Shown here in pieces: positions 1 to 8,164 of a stretch of 64,000 bases of DNA (positions within the stretch are counted from its first letter, which is position 1; each line of letters starts with the position of its first letter). The translations under genes and the position numbers were made by a program. The DNA is from PSLL01 sp964389705 (GTDB taxonomy: Bacteria; Desulfobacterota_D; UBA1144; Nemesobacterales; CSP1-2). Below the pieces are notes generated by a model, which saw only the letters and a program-made list of their open reading frames with translations, ran no database searches and was not told the DNA's origin. The stretch covers positions 24,394-88,393 of the forward strand of contig CAYMEO010000001.1 in the NCBI GenBank assembly GCA_964389705.1. Reading direction: 5' to 3'.

Positions 1-1
1 C

Positions 2-706
2 CACGACACAGGCGGCTACATAGAAAAAGGGGTTGTTGTCCCATTTCTTCTTAAATCGGGTGTTACAAGGATTAATTATCTGATCTTAACCTCCCTCGAT
101 AGAGACCATCTAGCAGGTGTCAAAGGCATAATACAGAAATTAAGTGTAGAGAGGTTGTGGACAAATGGACAGAGGCTTGACAGCAAGATTTGGGAGATAA
201 TGAGGGATAGAAATATTATTTGGAAGGATATATCGGATGAGGTAGAAACTCTCAATATAGAAGGAGTTCAAATCGAGTTTCTAAAGCCAAGAGTGGAACT
301 TAGGTATGAGGATTCATTAAGGCCCTATCCGATTATAGGGAAATTGACTTTCAAAAACACGGGCTTTCTCTTTGGAGAAGGTATAACAGAAGAGAGGGTA
401 CAGTCCGAGCTTATTAAGACATATAGAGATAGAATCAGAAGCGATGTGCTCTATGTACCAAAGTTCTTTATGAGGCAAAATAGCATTACTGATTTCATAT
501 CGGCGATTTCTCCGATGATTATCGTGACAAACTCTGGATTCCAGAATTTTAATGAATCACATTACCCAAGGACAATAAAAGGCGATGATGAGAAAACACA
601 GTATATTTTTCAAACCGACGTTCAGGGTACAATCACAGTTCTTACCGATGGAAAACAGATTAGAGTTAGAACATTTCTAGATAAAAGTATGGAATCAGTG
701 TATTGA
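2..706 (+). CDS. comEC: ComEC/Rec2 C-terminal metallo-beta-lactamase domain (5'-truncated)
   Basis: The frame is open from base 2, so the gene begins outside the window; only about the last 234 residues are present. The translated start contains LILTSLDRDHLAGVKGI, the metal-binding S/T-x-x-D-x-D-H-x-x-G motif of the ComEC/Rec2 C-terminal beta-lactamase-like domain, where most family members have H-x-D-H. It is followed by the usual region of beta strands and a receptor-like end. ComEC is the inner-membrane channel that carries single-stranded DNA into the cell during transformation, and its C-terminal domain is thought to act as a nuclease. No membrane part is visible here, so a free-standing MBL-fold hydrolase cannot be excluded. 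The first ATG in the window, at 155, lies inside the domain and is not the start. No terminator is obvious before the convergent mlaF-like gene. Confidence 0.7.
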   Translation, partial: HDTGGYIEKGVVVPFLLKSGVTRINYLILTSLDRDHLAGVKGIIQKLSVERLWTNGQRLDSKIWEIMRDRNIIWKDISDEVETLNIEGVQIEFLKPRVELRYEDSLRPYPIIGKLTFKNTGFLFGEGITEERVQSELIKTYRDRIRSDVLYVPKFFMRQNSITDFISAISPMIIVTNSGFQNFNESHYPRTIKGDDEKTQYIFQTDVQGTITVLTDGKQIRVRTFLDKSMESVY

Positions 707-828
707 GCTTTACTGTCCTGTCTAGACCTTATTTCTGATCCAATCTTGTATATATTGCGCAACTCCTTTTCACCCAATATAAGGGGTTATTTCGGAGAAT
801 AACTCGAGCCTTAGGATTTAATTTAGAC

Positions 829-1578
829 TTAATCGTCTTCGAGTCTGCCGTGAATAAAATCGCTTAGAGCCTCAATTGTCGTATTCTTAGCCTCTTCTAC
901 AGTTCCTACGAATATGATTTTTCCCTTATAGAGAAACGCGATTCTATCTGAAATCTCGAATGCGCTCGTAACATCGTGCGTGATAATAACTCCGGTTACT
1001 CCAAATTTTTGCTGCATCTCTCTTATTAGGTGATTGATTCTGCTTGTGTTCGGTGGGTCAAGTCCTGTTGTCGGTTCATCATAGAGCAGGATCTTTGGTT
1101 CCATAGCCATTGCCCTTGCAAGCCCGACGCGCTTTTTCATGCCCCCGCTTAGATCCGAAGGGAGTTTATCCTCTATTCCTGGAAGTCCTACAAGCTCGAG
1201 ATTTCTTGAAACTATCTCCTTTATTTCATTTTCGGTGTGTTTTGAGTGTTCTCTAAGTGGGTAGGCTATGTTCTCATACACAGTGAGAGAATCAAAAAGG
1301 GCTGCCCCCTGAAAAAGCATTCCGATTTTTTTTCTTACATGTACAAGCTCATTCTCATCCATTGGAACAATGTCTTCGCCATCCACAATAATCTGACCGC
1401 TATCGGGTTTTATAAGGCCGGTAATCTCTTTAAGGAGAACGCTTTTGCCTGATCCGCTACCACCGAGTATGGTTATATTCTCATCTCTTCTGATCGAGAG
1501 TGTAACACCCGTGTGGACTTCTTTTGAGTTAAATGACTTATAGACATCTTTAAGTTCTATAATAAAATCTTCTTTCAT
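829..1578 (-). CDS. mlaF: MlaF-like ABC transporter ATP-binding protein
   Basis: A 249-residue ABC ATPase of the Mla/Ttg2A type, which powers phospholipid or organic-solvent transport between outer and inner membrane. Walker A GGSGSGKS lies at residues 39-46, the Q-loop LFQGAALFDSL near 88-98, signature LSGGM at 143-147, Walker B LLYDEP at 164-169 and the switch histidine at 201. The Q-loop AALFDSLTVYENI and the LSGGMKKRVGLARA stretch are typical of MlaF rather than of amino-acid or lipoprotein transporters. Mla operons normally place mlaE directly beside mlaF and mlaD after it. Here comEC lies on one side and 334 bases without a convincing gene on the other, so the ATPase is an orphan in this window and its permease must be elsewhere or lost. 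Confidence 0.88.
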   Translation of the reverse strand: MKEDFIIELKDVYKSFNSKEVHTGVTLSIRRDENITILGGSGSGKSVLLKEITGLIKPDSGQIIVDGEDIVPMDENELVHVRKKIGMLFQGAALFDSLTVYENIAYPLREHSKHTENEIKEIVSRNLELVGLPGIEDKLPSDLSGGMKKRVGLARAMAMEPKILLYDEPTTGLDPPNTSRINHLIREMQQKFGVTGVIITHDVTSAFEISDRIAFLYKGKIIFVGTVEEAKNTTIEALSDFIHGRLEDD

Positions 1579-1912
1579 GCCCCAGACCTTTTCTTAGTTC
1601 ATATATAGAATCAAATACGCCGATAGCATCTATTTATTTGTGATAAAGACAACAGTCCTCACCCTGCTCAGAATAATAGGGTTTGTATTTATAATGAGAT
1701 ATACAAGAAATTCAATACACTTTTTAGATAATAAAACCAAAATGGCTCCTTTGTCAAAGATTGATATATCGCATTTTGAACTAATTCTTTTTGACACCCT
1801 CCAATTAGAAAGCTATAATATCTTAATAAAATCCTTTACTTACAATCTCTCAATGGTTATTTTTGTTTTTCATCATTTATATAAATAAAATTTCAGTAGA
1901 AGGAGGTTTGTT
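1579..1912. other. Intergenic region between mlaF and sodA
   Basis: This is 334 bases between divergently transcribed mlaF and sodA. It is AT-rich. An open frame on the plus strand at 1640-1888 has a low-complexity product, no Shine-Dalgarno and runs through the sodA promoter, so I do not call it a gene. The only clear elements are the sodA promoter at 1791-1819 and the sodA ribosome binding site AGAAGGAGG at about 1899-1907. I see no remnant of an mlaE permease. Confidence 0.6.
1791..1819 (+). promoter_or_regulatory. Consensus sigma-70 promoter of sodA
   Basis: TTGACA at 1791-1796 and TATAAT at 1814-1819 are both exact consensus hexamers and are separated by the optimal 17 bases. The predicted start of transcription lies near 1826, giving a leader of roughly 87 bases before the sodA ATG at 1913. 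A perfect promoter suggests strong constitutive expression unless a repressor acts on the leader. Confidence 0.75.
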
Positions 1913-2524
1913 ATGGCACACGAATTACCGAAATTGCCCTATAGTTATGACGCACTCGAGCCGCACATTGACGCCCGTACAATGGAGATTCACTATACAG
2001 GGCATCATCGCACTTACGTAAACAACCTCAACGCGGCCTTAGAAAAGTACCCCGATCTACAGAGCAAGAGCGTTGAGGATCTGCTAAAGAATCTAAATGC
2101 GATCCCTGAAGACATACGTACTGCTGTTCGTAACAATGGCGGAGGTCATCTTAACCACACCATGTTTTGGCCCATGATGAGTCCAAACGGCGGAGGGGAG
2201 CCTAAAGGCGAGCTTGCAGATGCGATTAATTCTGCTTTTGGCAGTTTCGCGAACTTCAAGGATCAGTTCTCCAAAGCTGCCCTCGGTCGGTTCGGAAGTG
2301 GCTGGGCCTGGCTATGTGTGGATAAAGGCGGTAAGCTGATCATAACTTCGACCCCCAATCAGGATAACCCCATATCCGAAGGCTTAAAGCCTATTCTCGG
2401 TCTTGACGTTTGGGAGCACGCCTACTATCTCAAATACCAAAATCGGCGCGCAGATTATATTTCAGCTTGGTGGAATGTGGTCAACTGGGATCAGATAGCT
2501 AAAAATTACGCGAGTACAAAATAG
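1913..2524 (+). CDS. sodA: Superoxide dismutase, Fe/Mn family
   Basis: A 203-residue enzyme that converts superoxide to oxygen and hydrogen peroxide. The metal ligands are in their expected places: His27 in MEIHYTGHH, His82 in GGGHLNHTMFW, and Asp165 and His169 in DVWEHAYY. The length is normal for the family and there is no signal peptide, so it is cytoplasmic. The stretch TPNQDNP places a glutamine at residue 150 with glycine in the earlier alternative position, the arrangement usual in Mn-type enzymes, so manganese or cambialistic use is likelier than iron only; this is inference. The start follows the strong ribosome binding site AGAAGGAGG, and transcription should come from the perfect -35/-10 pair upstream. 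It appears to be monocistronic. Confidence 0.95.
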   Translation: MAHELPKLPYSYDALEPHIDARTMEIHYTGHHRTYVNNLNAALEKYPDLQSKSVEDLLKNLNAIPEDIRTAVRNNGGGHLNHTMFWPMMSPNGGGEPKGELADAINSAFGSFANFKDQFSKAALGRFGSGWAWLCVDKGGKLIITSTPNQDNPISEGLKPILGLDVWEHAYYLKYQNRRADYISAWWNVVNWDQIAKNYASTK

Positions 2525-2569
2525 GCAATAAATGTTGCTAAATTCAGAGAGGGTTATTACTCCAGCTAT

Positions 2570-2597
2570 AGGGGGGTACATTGTAACGTACTCCCCT
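2570..2597 (+). terminator. Hairpin after sodA
   Basis: A 10-bp stem (AGGGGGGTAC with GTACTCCCCT, one G-T pair) around an 8-base loop lies 45 bases after the sodA stop. The sequence after it, CTAATCTTCTTT, is T-rich but not a clean T run, so termination could be partial. Confidence 0.5.
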
Positions 2598-2609
2598 CTA
2601 ATCTTCTTT

Positions 2610-2627
2610 AGAAGGACGGGTCCTTCT
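2610..2627 (-). terminator. Perfect 8-bp hairpin abutting the regulator stop codon
   Basis: AGAAGGAC and GTCCTTCT form a perfect 8-bp stem with a two-base loop, immediately past the stop codon of the minus-strand response regulator. It lacks a T tract on the minus side, so it may serve as a convergent bidirectional stop together with the sodA hairpin, or as an mRNA-end stabiliser. Confidence 0.35.
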
Positions 2628-3041
2628 TCATTCCGGTAGCTCACTCAGCGTCCAGTACATATTGATAGTTCTTATCACGTCGACGAATTGCATATAGTCA
2701 ATCGGTTTAATCATATAGCCCGCAACACCCAAATTAAAGCTTTCAATTTTATCCTGATCCTGTTTGGATGTTGTCAAAACTACAACTGGAATCCTTTTTA
2801 GCGAGTTGTCTTGTTTTGCTAACTTTAGAAACTCTATACCGTTCATCTTAGGCATATTTAAGTCCAGAAGAATAATACTAGGTTTTTCATTTTTCTCATC
2901 TCTTAAAAACTCAAGTGCCTCCTCGCCATTGCCGACGATGATTAACTGATTAGTGACATTTATATCTTTGAGGGCCCGTTTAACGGTTATTTGATCAACT
3001 CGATCGTCTTCGACAAGGAGAATTGGTTTTTGGCTCTTCAT
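2628..3041 (-). CDS. Single-domain response regulator, Rcp1-like
   Basis: A 137-residue protein made of one receiver domain and no output domain. The acidic pocket LLVEDDRVDQ is at about residues 8-17, the phospho-acceptor aspartate is in IILLDLNMPKMNG near residue 61, the conserved Thr is in VVLTTSK and the Lys in MIKPIDY. The insertion after the phosphorylation site and the final helix with NMYW resemble the cyanobacterial Rcp1 class, regulators that serve phytochrome-like or multi-PAS kinases. It overlaps the upstream kinase gene by 4 bases, so the two are translationally coupled and almost certainly partners. With no output domain it must signal by protein contact or by phosphorelay. Confidence 0.9.
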   Translation of the reverse strand: MKSQKPILLVEDDRVDQITVKRALKDINVTNQLIIVGNGEEALEFLRDEKNEKPSIILLDLNMPKMNGIEFLKLAKQDNSLKRIPVVVLTTSKQDQDKIESFNLGVAGYMIKPIDYMQFVDVIRTINMYWTLSELPE

Positions 3042-5275
3042 CTTCTACCCCCTGTGGCATTGTTAAAAGTCGAGTTCCTTGCTTCCCCCTTCGGCAGTGT
3101 AAAAAAGAATGTACTTCCGTAACCGACCTTCGATTCTACCCAAACCTCTCCACCATACATTTCGATAATTTTTTTTACTATTGAAAGACCAATACCTGTG
3201 CTCTCAAATTCATCACGCGGTGATAATGTTTGAAATATCTGAAAAATCTTTGTAAAGTGCTTTTCATCAATCCCCGGTCCGTTATCTGTGACACTAAATC
3301 TCCAACAGCCATTATTTTCAATACAGCCAATTTTAATCTCCCCTTTCGGTTTATCCATAAATTTTATGGCATTGCTTAGTAAGTTTTGGAAGACCTGTTG
3401 GATGCGTGTCTTCTCACACAGAATGTTAGGTAATTCGTTTTCGATCTTTATTTCAATATTTTCTGGTGGGGCGATCATATCAATTATTTCAGGCACAAGC
3501 CCGTTTAGGTTCACCTCTACCTTTTCTTCTCTGATACGCCCAACCCTTGAGTATTGTAGAATGCCCTCAATTAAATCGTGCATTCGCTTTACCCTGCTGA
3601 GGAGCAGATTCATTTGCTCTTTACCATCTTCATCGAATTTATCGGCGTAATCGGCCAGTATCCAATTTGCTAACGAACCGATTGCACGTAGAGGGGCTTT
3701 CAGATCATGGGAAACGATATATGCAAAATCATTTAGCTCTCGATTAACGCTTTCTAGTTCTCTGAGGAGCTGGGCCTGCCTTTCTTCTGCCATTTTGCGC
3801 TCTGTGACATCACGTACAAAGCGATAGTGACCCTTGAGTTGCCCATTCTTATCAATGTTTTTAATGATTGTTACTTCTTGATAAAAAGTGGAACCGTCCT
3901 TACGAAAGCCTCTTGATTCGAACTTTACCTTTCCGATTCTCAGCATATCCTTATGGGCGTTTATCTCCCTTTCGAGGTCATTAGGGTGCACGGTTTTCTG
4001 CCATTCCATGCCAATCATCTCATTGACATTGCAACCAAATATGGTTGCATATGCCCTGTTTACACTTAGGTAACGGCCCTGCATATCCAAAAAACTTATA
4101 CCTTCAAGGGCGTTTTCAAGAGCGGCATTGATTTCATATAACTTTCCTTCTGTCCTCTTACGCTCTGTGATGTCACGGATAATACCACTGTAGAAGATTC
4201 CTTCTCCTATTTTCCAATCGGCGAGTGAAAGCTCCAGTGGGAATTCGCTACCGTTTTTCCTAAGCCCACGCAGTTCAACTGTTTTTCCGATAATACCGTG
4301 TTTGCTGCCGCTTAATTTAAACCACCCAAGCCTTATATCGTTTCTGTGTTGTTCAGATAACAAAAGATCAAGGGGCTTGCCCAGCAGTTCTTCTTGAGTA
4401 TAACCGAAGATGATTTGTGTGCTTTTATTGCATGAAATGATATTTCCACTGTCATTAGCCAAAATAATCGCATCATTAGCCGACTCCACCACAGAGCGGA
4501 ATTTCATCTCTGATTCTCGCAGTATCTCCTCTACCCGCTTGTGCTCGGTAATATCAAGTGCTGTTCCTAGAATGCCTACTTGTTTCCCTTCTTTATTAAT
4601 CAGTGGACTCCAGGAACTCAAACACCATTTTGTCTGTCCATCTTTGGTTAGAATACGGAATTCCTCTCCCCAGAGACTCTTGCCTTGAAGCAGCTTTTCC
4701 CATTGTTGCGTAATCCTCGCCTTGTCATCTGGATGAACGTAATTGATAAAGTCCCTATCATAGAGTTCTTTGGTTGTGTACCCAGTTAATACCTCGAATG
4801 GTGAATTCGCATACTGGAGCTTGCAGTTTATATCGTATACAAGAACGGCCTCTTCTATATTTTCGGTGATAAGTTGAAATTTGTGATTGGATTCTATTAG
4901 CGCCTTCTCCGTTTGCCTGCACTTAGCAATTTGGTTCTGTAGCTCTTGCTTGAGCGATTCGATTTCCTTTGCGCGAAGTCGCGCTGTTTGAACAAGTTGG
5001 ATCGCCAACGCAAGTAGTAAAGCCATTATAAATCCTGTAACCAGCAACGCCTTGGGTAGGACGGACTGGGCTTTAGTAAGTATCTCCAGATTTGACCAGA
5101 CTTGCATGTGCCAAATGATGACATATAAACCCAAAGTGACTACTACTGTGACACCGAAACCGGCTAAAACTGGAAGCCATCGCATCTCGTTGGGAGACCA
5201 TTTTATGCCAGTTGCTAGGGAAGCGTTTCTTTGGTTTTTCCCTCTGCTTTTTCTGGATAGAGCTGTTCCGATCAT
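3038..5275 (-). CDS. Membrane multi-PAS sensor histidine kinase
   Basis: A 745-residue kinase. Two hydrophobic segments near residues 30-55 and 75-97 anchor it in the inner membrane, followed by a coiled coil to about 130. Three PAS/PAC units follow (about 130-245, 255-375 and 380-495), each ending in a D-I-T-E-R/H-K type PAC tail. The dimerisation and phospho-acceptor helix carries FAYIVSHDLKAPLRAI, the HDLKAPLR form found in phytochrome-class kinases, and the ATPase domain has NLLSNAIKF, DNGPGID and GIGLSIVKK. There is no fused receiver; the adjacent Rcp1-like regulator overlaps its end by 4 bases and is the likely substrate. The N-terminal MIGTALSRKSRGKNQRNA is basic and a slightly later start is possible. 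The stimulus is unknown; PAS domains suggest redox, gas or small-ligand sensing. Confidence 0.9.
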   Translation of the reverse strand: MIGTALSRKSRGKNQRNASLATGIKWSPNEMRWLPVLAGFGVTVVVTLGLYVIIWHMQVWSNLEILTKAQSVLPKALLVTGFIMALLLALAIQLVQTARLRAKEIESLKQELQNQIAKCRQTEKALIESNHKFQLITENIEEAVLVYDINCKLQYANSPFEVLTGYTTKELYDRDFINYVHPDDKARITQQWEKLLQGKSLWGEEFRILTKDGQTKWCLSSWSPLINKEGKQVGILGTALDITEHKRVEEILRESEMKFRSVVESANDAIILANDSGNIISCNKSTQIIFGYTQEELLGKPLDLLLSEQHRNDIRLGWFKLSGSKHGIIGKTVELRGLRKNGSEFPLELSLADWKIGEGIFYSGIIRDITERKRTEGKLYEINAALENALEGISFLDMQGRYLSVNRAYATIFGCNVNEMIGMEWQKTVHPNDLEREINAHKDMLRIGKVKFESRGFRKDGSTFYQEVTIIKNIDKNGQLKGHYRFVRDVTERKMAEERQAQLLRELESVNRELNDFAYIVSHDLKAPLRAIGSLANWILADYADKFDEDGKEQMNLLLSRVKRMHDLIEGILQYSRVGRIREEKVEVNLNGLVPEIIDMIAPPENIEIKIENELPNILCEKTRIQQVFQNLLSNAIKFMDKPKGEIKIGCIENNGCWRFSVTDNGPGIDEKHFTKIFQIFQTLSPRDEFESTGIGLSIVKKIIEMYGGEVWVESKVGYGSTFFFTLPKGEARNSTFNNATGGRR

Positions 5276-5456
5276 TAATGTTTTTAATATCGCAAGAACT
5301 ATGCCATAACGCTTCCTTTTCTAACTTATCTAAACCATTTGATTTTTATAACGGGGCAGGATTTGATATACAATCTACAACAAATTTTTGTCAGGAACTC
5401 AGCGGTTTTTAGGTGATTTATTCAGGGGATTTCTAAGTCGCGGACCAAATGTCTAT

Positions 5457-7130
5457 CTACTCTAGGTTGTTCATCTTTATAGGAGTCATTTCTTTTATCT
5501 CGTTGTTTTCAATGGTGATTCTTCTTATCTCTGGCTCATCCTTTCCCTGTGGACCCGTCGCGGCGGTTTGAATAACAAATGGCCTATTTTTCTCCCACCA
5601 CCCTTTTCTCGCCTTCGATGTTGTTTTGCCGGCCAGTTGGTCGCTGTAATTCCAGCAGTATATCCCCACCTCTTTCCTTTTATCCTTGCGGTCGTAGTAG
5701 GATTCTAGCCGAAACTCTATGTTTTGATGTGCGTGTCCTGAGAGGACTAGATCTACCTTGTATCCCCTTTTGTTTGTTAGTCCGGTAAGAACCTCAAGAA
5801 ACCTCTCCCAATTATATGCAAGGGAACCATAGCTCAGGTCCCTGTCTCTATAATCTATCCAGCCGTTGCCTGTTTTCTCCCTACGAAAATCCTCATAGAG
5901 TTCCTCTTTTACATATTTTCCCCTTATGTTTACAGGCGGCGTGTGCATAACCATAAGAATGGGGCCTTTATTTTTCTTCTGTTCGAAATATGAATCAATA
6001 ATCTCCATCTGGAGGTCTGTTACACAATCCGTATCAGGAGAGCCGCCGATCGCATCCCAGAGGTGGGAAAAAAAAGAGTAGTTGTCTTTACCGCCATCGA
6101 GAAACAACAGGTCGGTACTTCCAAACCTGACAATATAGTCTAAATCCGGATTTACATGCCTGAAATATTCCTTTAGCCATTTGATATTGGCGGTGAGTAT
6201 TGGGTCCAGATGAAGTACCTTCGTTTCATCGAGATAGTGGACATACTCCTCTTTTAGTCCGAAACTTTTAAACAACTCCTCCTGGCTTAGGTTGTAATGA
6301 TAGGGTCGGAAATCATGGTTTCCAGTCGTAGTAAATATTGGAATTGTGAGTTCATTATTTTGGTTTAGATCCCTTCCTAGAACAGAGTCGCAGAAGATAG
6401 ACAAATTCGATTCCTCAAAAGGGCATACGCTCATATCTAATGGGTCTGGCTTATAAAATTCATCTGGCTGATAATAGTCAACTATGTCTCCAGAGACAAT
6501 CAAAAAATCTATTTCATCTGAGTGGCTGTTGACGTACCGGATGAGGCGTCGAAAGTTTTCATTGAAGTTAATAAGACCCTTTTTGGCATCTTCGTAGACA
6601 ACCTTGGGCGCTTTGCCCTTTATCATTTCGAGTATTTTATCGTTTCTCCTTGCAATATGGAGGTCTGTTGAATGTATGAATCTCAGATTATTTCCAATCG
6701 ACTCGTAAACGCATAGGGCATGGTTATTTTCACTTATCTCAGAGCCGTGGGTGAGAATTAAATCAAAAAGGCGCTTCCTCTTGCCGCTCAGTACATCGCC
6801 TCCTTGAATGTGGACAATCACCTCCCAAAATGGGATTTCCTTTCTCCCCAGTTCAAGGATTTTGTGTATGATTAAGTGGGTTTCAATGTGGTTAAAGGAC
6901 ACGTCTCTTTGGTGGTTGACATTTGCTGCCTGCACGCTGACGACTTCAAGTGGAAATTTTATGTCCTTCTGGTCAACGGGTCTGATTGTCAGATTATTGT
7001 TCAGCGAGTTTTTAACATCTGAGTCTTTCATATTTGACTCGGCAGAGATTATAAGGCTGATACCTGAGGAGAGCTCAGAGGCTGTGGTTATTAAGGGCTG
7101 TCCAAGATTCGGCCGCGTTATGTATAACAT
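5457..7130 (-). CDS. Large calcineurin-like metallophosphoesterase
   Basis: A 557-residue protein with a complete metallophosphoesterase core: STDLHIAR (D-x-H) near residue 155, VSGDIVDYY (G-D), TTGNHDFRPYHY (G-N-H-D), VMHTPPVN, and LSGHAHQN (G-H-x-H). The N-terminal 140 residues before the core match no domain I recognise. The start ATG has AGGGGG upstream. No signal peptide is visible, so a cytoplasmic location is likely. The core is interrupted by a 100-residue stretch between the G-N-H-D block and the second histidine, longer than in simple phosphatases. Substrate unknown; it could be a phosphodiesterase, protein phosphatase or nucleotide hydrolase. It has no visible operon partner and no Pho-type box was seen upstream. 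Confidence 0.8.
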   Translation of the reverse strand: MLYITRPNLGQPLITTASELSSGISLIISAESNMKDSDVKNSLNNNLTIRPVDQKDIKFPLEVVSVQAANVNHQRDVSFNHIETHLIIHKILELGRKEIPFWEVIVHIQGGDVLSGKRKRLFDLILTHGSEISENNHALCVYESIGNNLRFIHSTDLHIARRNDKILEMIKGKAPKVVYEDAKKGLINFNENFRRLIRYVNSHSDEIDFLIVSGDIVDYYQPDEFYKPDPLDMSVCPFEESNLSIFCDSVLGRDLNQNNELTIPIFTTTGNHDFRPYHYNLSQEELFKSFGLKEEYVHYLDETKVLHLDPILTANIKWLKEYFRHVNPDLDYIVRFGSTDLLFLDGGKDNYSFFSHLWDAIGGSPDTDCVTDLQMEIIDSYFEQKKNKGPILMVMHTPPVNIRGKYVKEELYEDFRREKTGNGWIDYRDRDLSYGSLAYNWERFLEVLTGLTNKRGYKVDLVLSGHAHQNIEFRLESYYDRKDKRKEVGIYCWNYSDQLAGKTTSKARKGWWEKNRPFVIQTAATGPQGKDEPEIRRITIENNEIKEMTPIKMNNLE

Positions 7131-7212
7131 TATTTATCCCCCTGATTTATATAGCCGGAGATTTTTGATTCCCTGTATATATAACAAACGGAATTTCTTG
7201 TCAATGTGTCAT

Positions 7213-7243
7213 TGTGGTGAAAATCCTGCCCGGAGCGTATAAT
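7213..7243 (+). promoter_or_regulatory. Possible sigma-70 promoter of the DUF4126 gene
   Basis: TATAAT at 7238-7243 is a full -10 consensus; TTGTGG at 7213-7218 is a weak -35 with 19-base spacing. It would give a leader of about 90 bases that contains the inverted repeat at 7256-7314. Confidence 0.4.
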
Positions 7244-7255
7244 AATAGAGTCAGT

Positions 7256-7314
7256 GGCTTTGCCTCAAAAATTGAGACGGGAAACGGTAGTTCTCCTTAA
7301 TTTTTGGCAAAACC
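7256..7314 (+). promoter_or_regulatory. Imperfect inverted repeat in the leader of the DUF4126 gene
   Basis: GGCTTTGCCTCAAAAATTGA on the left pairs with TTAATTTTTGGCAAAACC on the right, with a small bulge, around a loop of about 20 bases. The structure ends 25 bases before the ATG at 7340. It matches no riboswitch class I can recognise; it could be a cis-regulatory RNA fold or an old terminator. Confidence 0.35.
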
Positions 7315-7339
7315 GGGTTAATGCATAAGGAGGAAGAAC

Positions 7340-7912
7340 ATGGATACCTTACTTGGCATATGTCTTGGAATCGGCCTGAGTGCGGCATGTGGCTTTAGGG
7401 TGTTTGTGCCCCTTTTTATAATGGGCATTGCGTCTCTTGCAGGACACCTTAATCTGGCACCGGGCTTTGAGTGGATCGGCACTTATCCCGCCCTTACGGC
7501 CTTTGGAGTGGCTACGTGCCTTGAAATCTCCGGCTATTATATTCCCTGGATTGATAATCTATTGGATACAGTTGCTATGCCTGCCGCAATCGTTGCAGGC
7601 ACAATTGTAATGGCCTCATCTGTTTCCGATATGAGTCCGCTTCTTAAATGGGCGCTTGCTATCATAGTGGGCGGCGGCGTTGCCGGTACGGTTCAAAGCG
7701 CCACGACCATAACGCGCCTGGCTTCAACTGCGACAACATGGGGTTTGGCAAATCCAATTATAGCAACGATTGAGGCAGGTGGATCAATTACTCTATCCAT
7801 TTTGGCTGTTGCCCTTCCGGTGTTTGCCGCTGTGGGGGTTATTGGAGTCATCTATTTCGGTGCAAAAAAGATATTTGAAAGATTCCAAAAGAATCAGGAG
7901 ATTAAAGCCTAG
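7340..7912 (+). CDS. DUF4126 family membrane protein
   Basis: A 190-residue, strongly hydrophobic protein with about five predicted membrane helices (roughly residues 1-20, 22-45, 50-72, 85-130 as two helices, and 150-175) and a short basic tail FERFQKNQEIKA facing the cytoplasm. The opening LLGICLGIGLSAACGFRVFVPLF and the glycine-rich GTVQSATTITRLASTAT segment are characteristic of DUF4126. No biochemical role is known to me for the family. The start has AAGGAGGAAGAAC just upstream, a strong ribosome binding site. It is separated from glutamate dehydrogenase by 252 bases and need not be co-transcribed with it. Confidence 0.85.
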   Translation: MDTLLGICLGIGLSAACGFRVFVPLFIMGIASLAGHLNLAPGFEWIGTYPALTAFGVATCLEISGYYIPWIDNLLDTVAMPAAIVAGTIVMASSVSDMSPLLKWALAIIVGGGVAGTVQSATTITRLASTATTWGLANPIIATIEAGGSITLSILAVALPVFAAVGVIGVIYFGAKKIFERFQKNQEIKA

Positions 7913-8164
7913 TCGGTGTAAATTCCCTTTATACTCTTCTGAGGAGAAATGGCCTATACTTCCGGACTTCTGTATGGGAATACCCTCATCAAATGTCTGG
8001 TATACACAACGCGGCATTTTGTAATCCGCTTATATTTGATGTTTGTCTGGCTATGCGGTAATACCAGCGAAAACCGTATAGATTCAACTGAAACATTTGG
8101 TAATGCAAAGGATCTCTCTTATACTTAAACAACTCTAATTTATGTTTCTTAAAGAGGAGAAAAA

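Noticed and set aside
1640..1888. 82-codon open frame on the plus strand before sodA
   Set aside because: No Shine-Dalgarno, low-complexity hydrophobic product, and it spans the sodA promoter.
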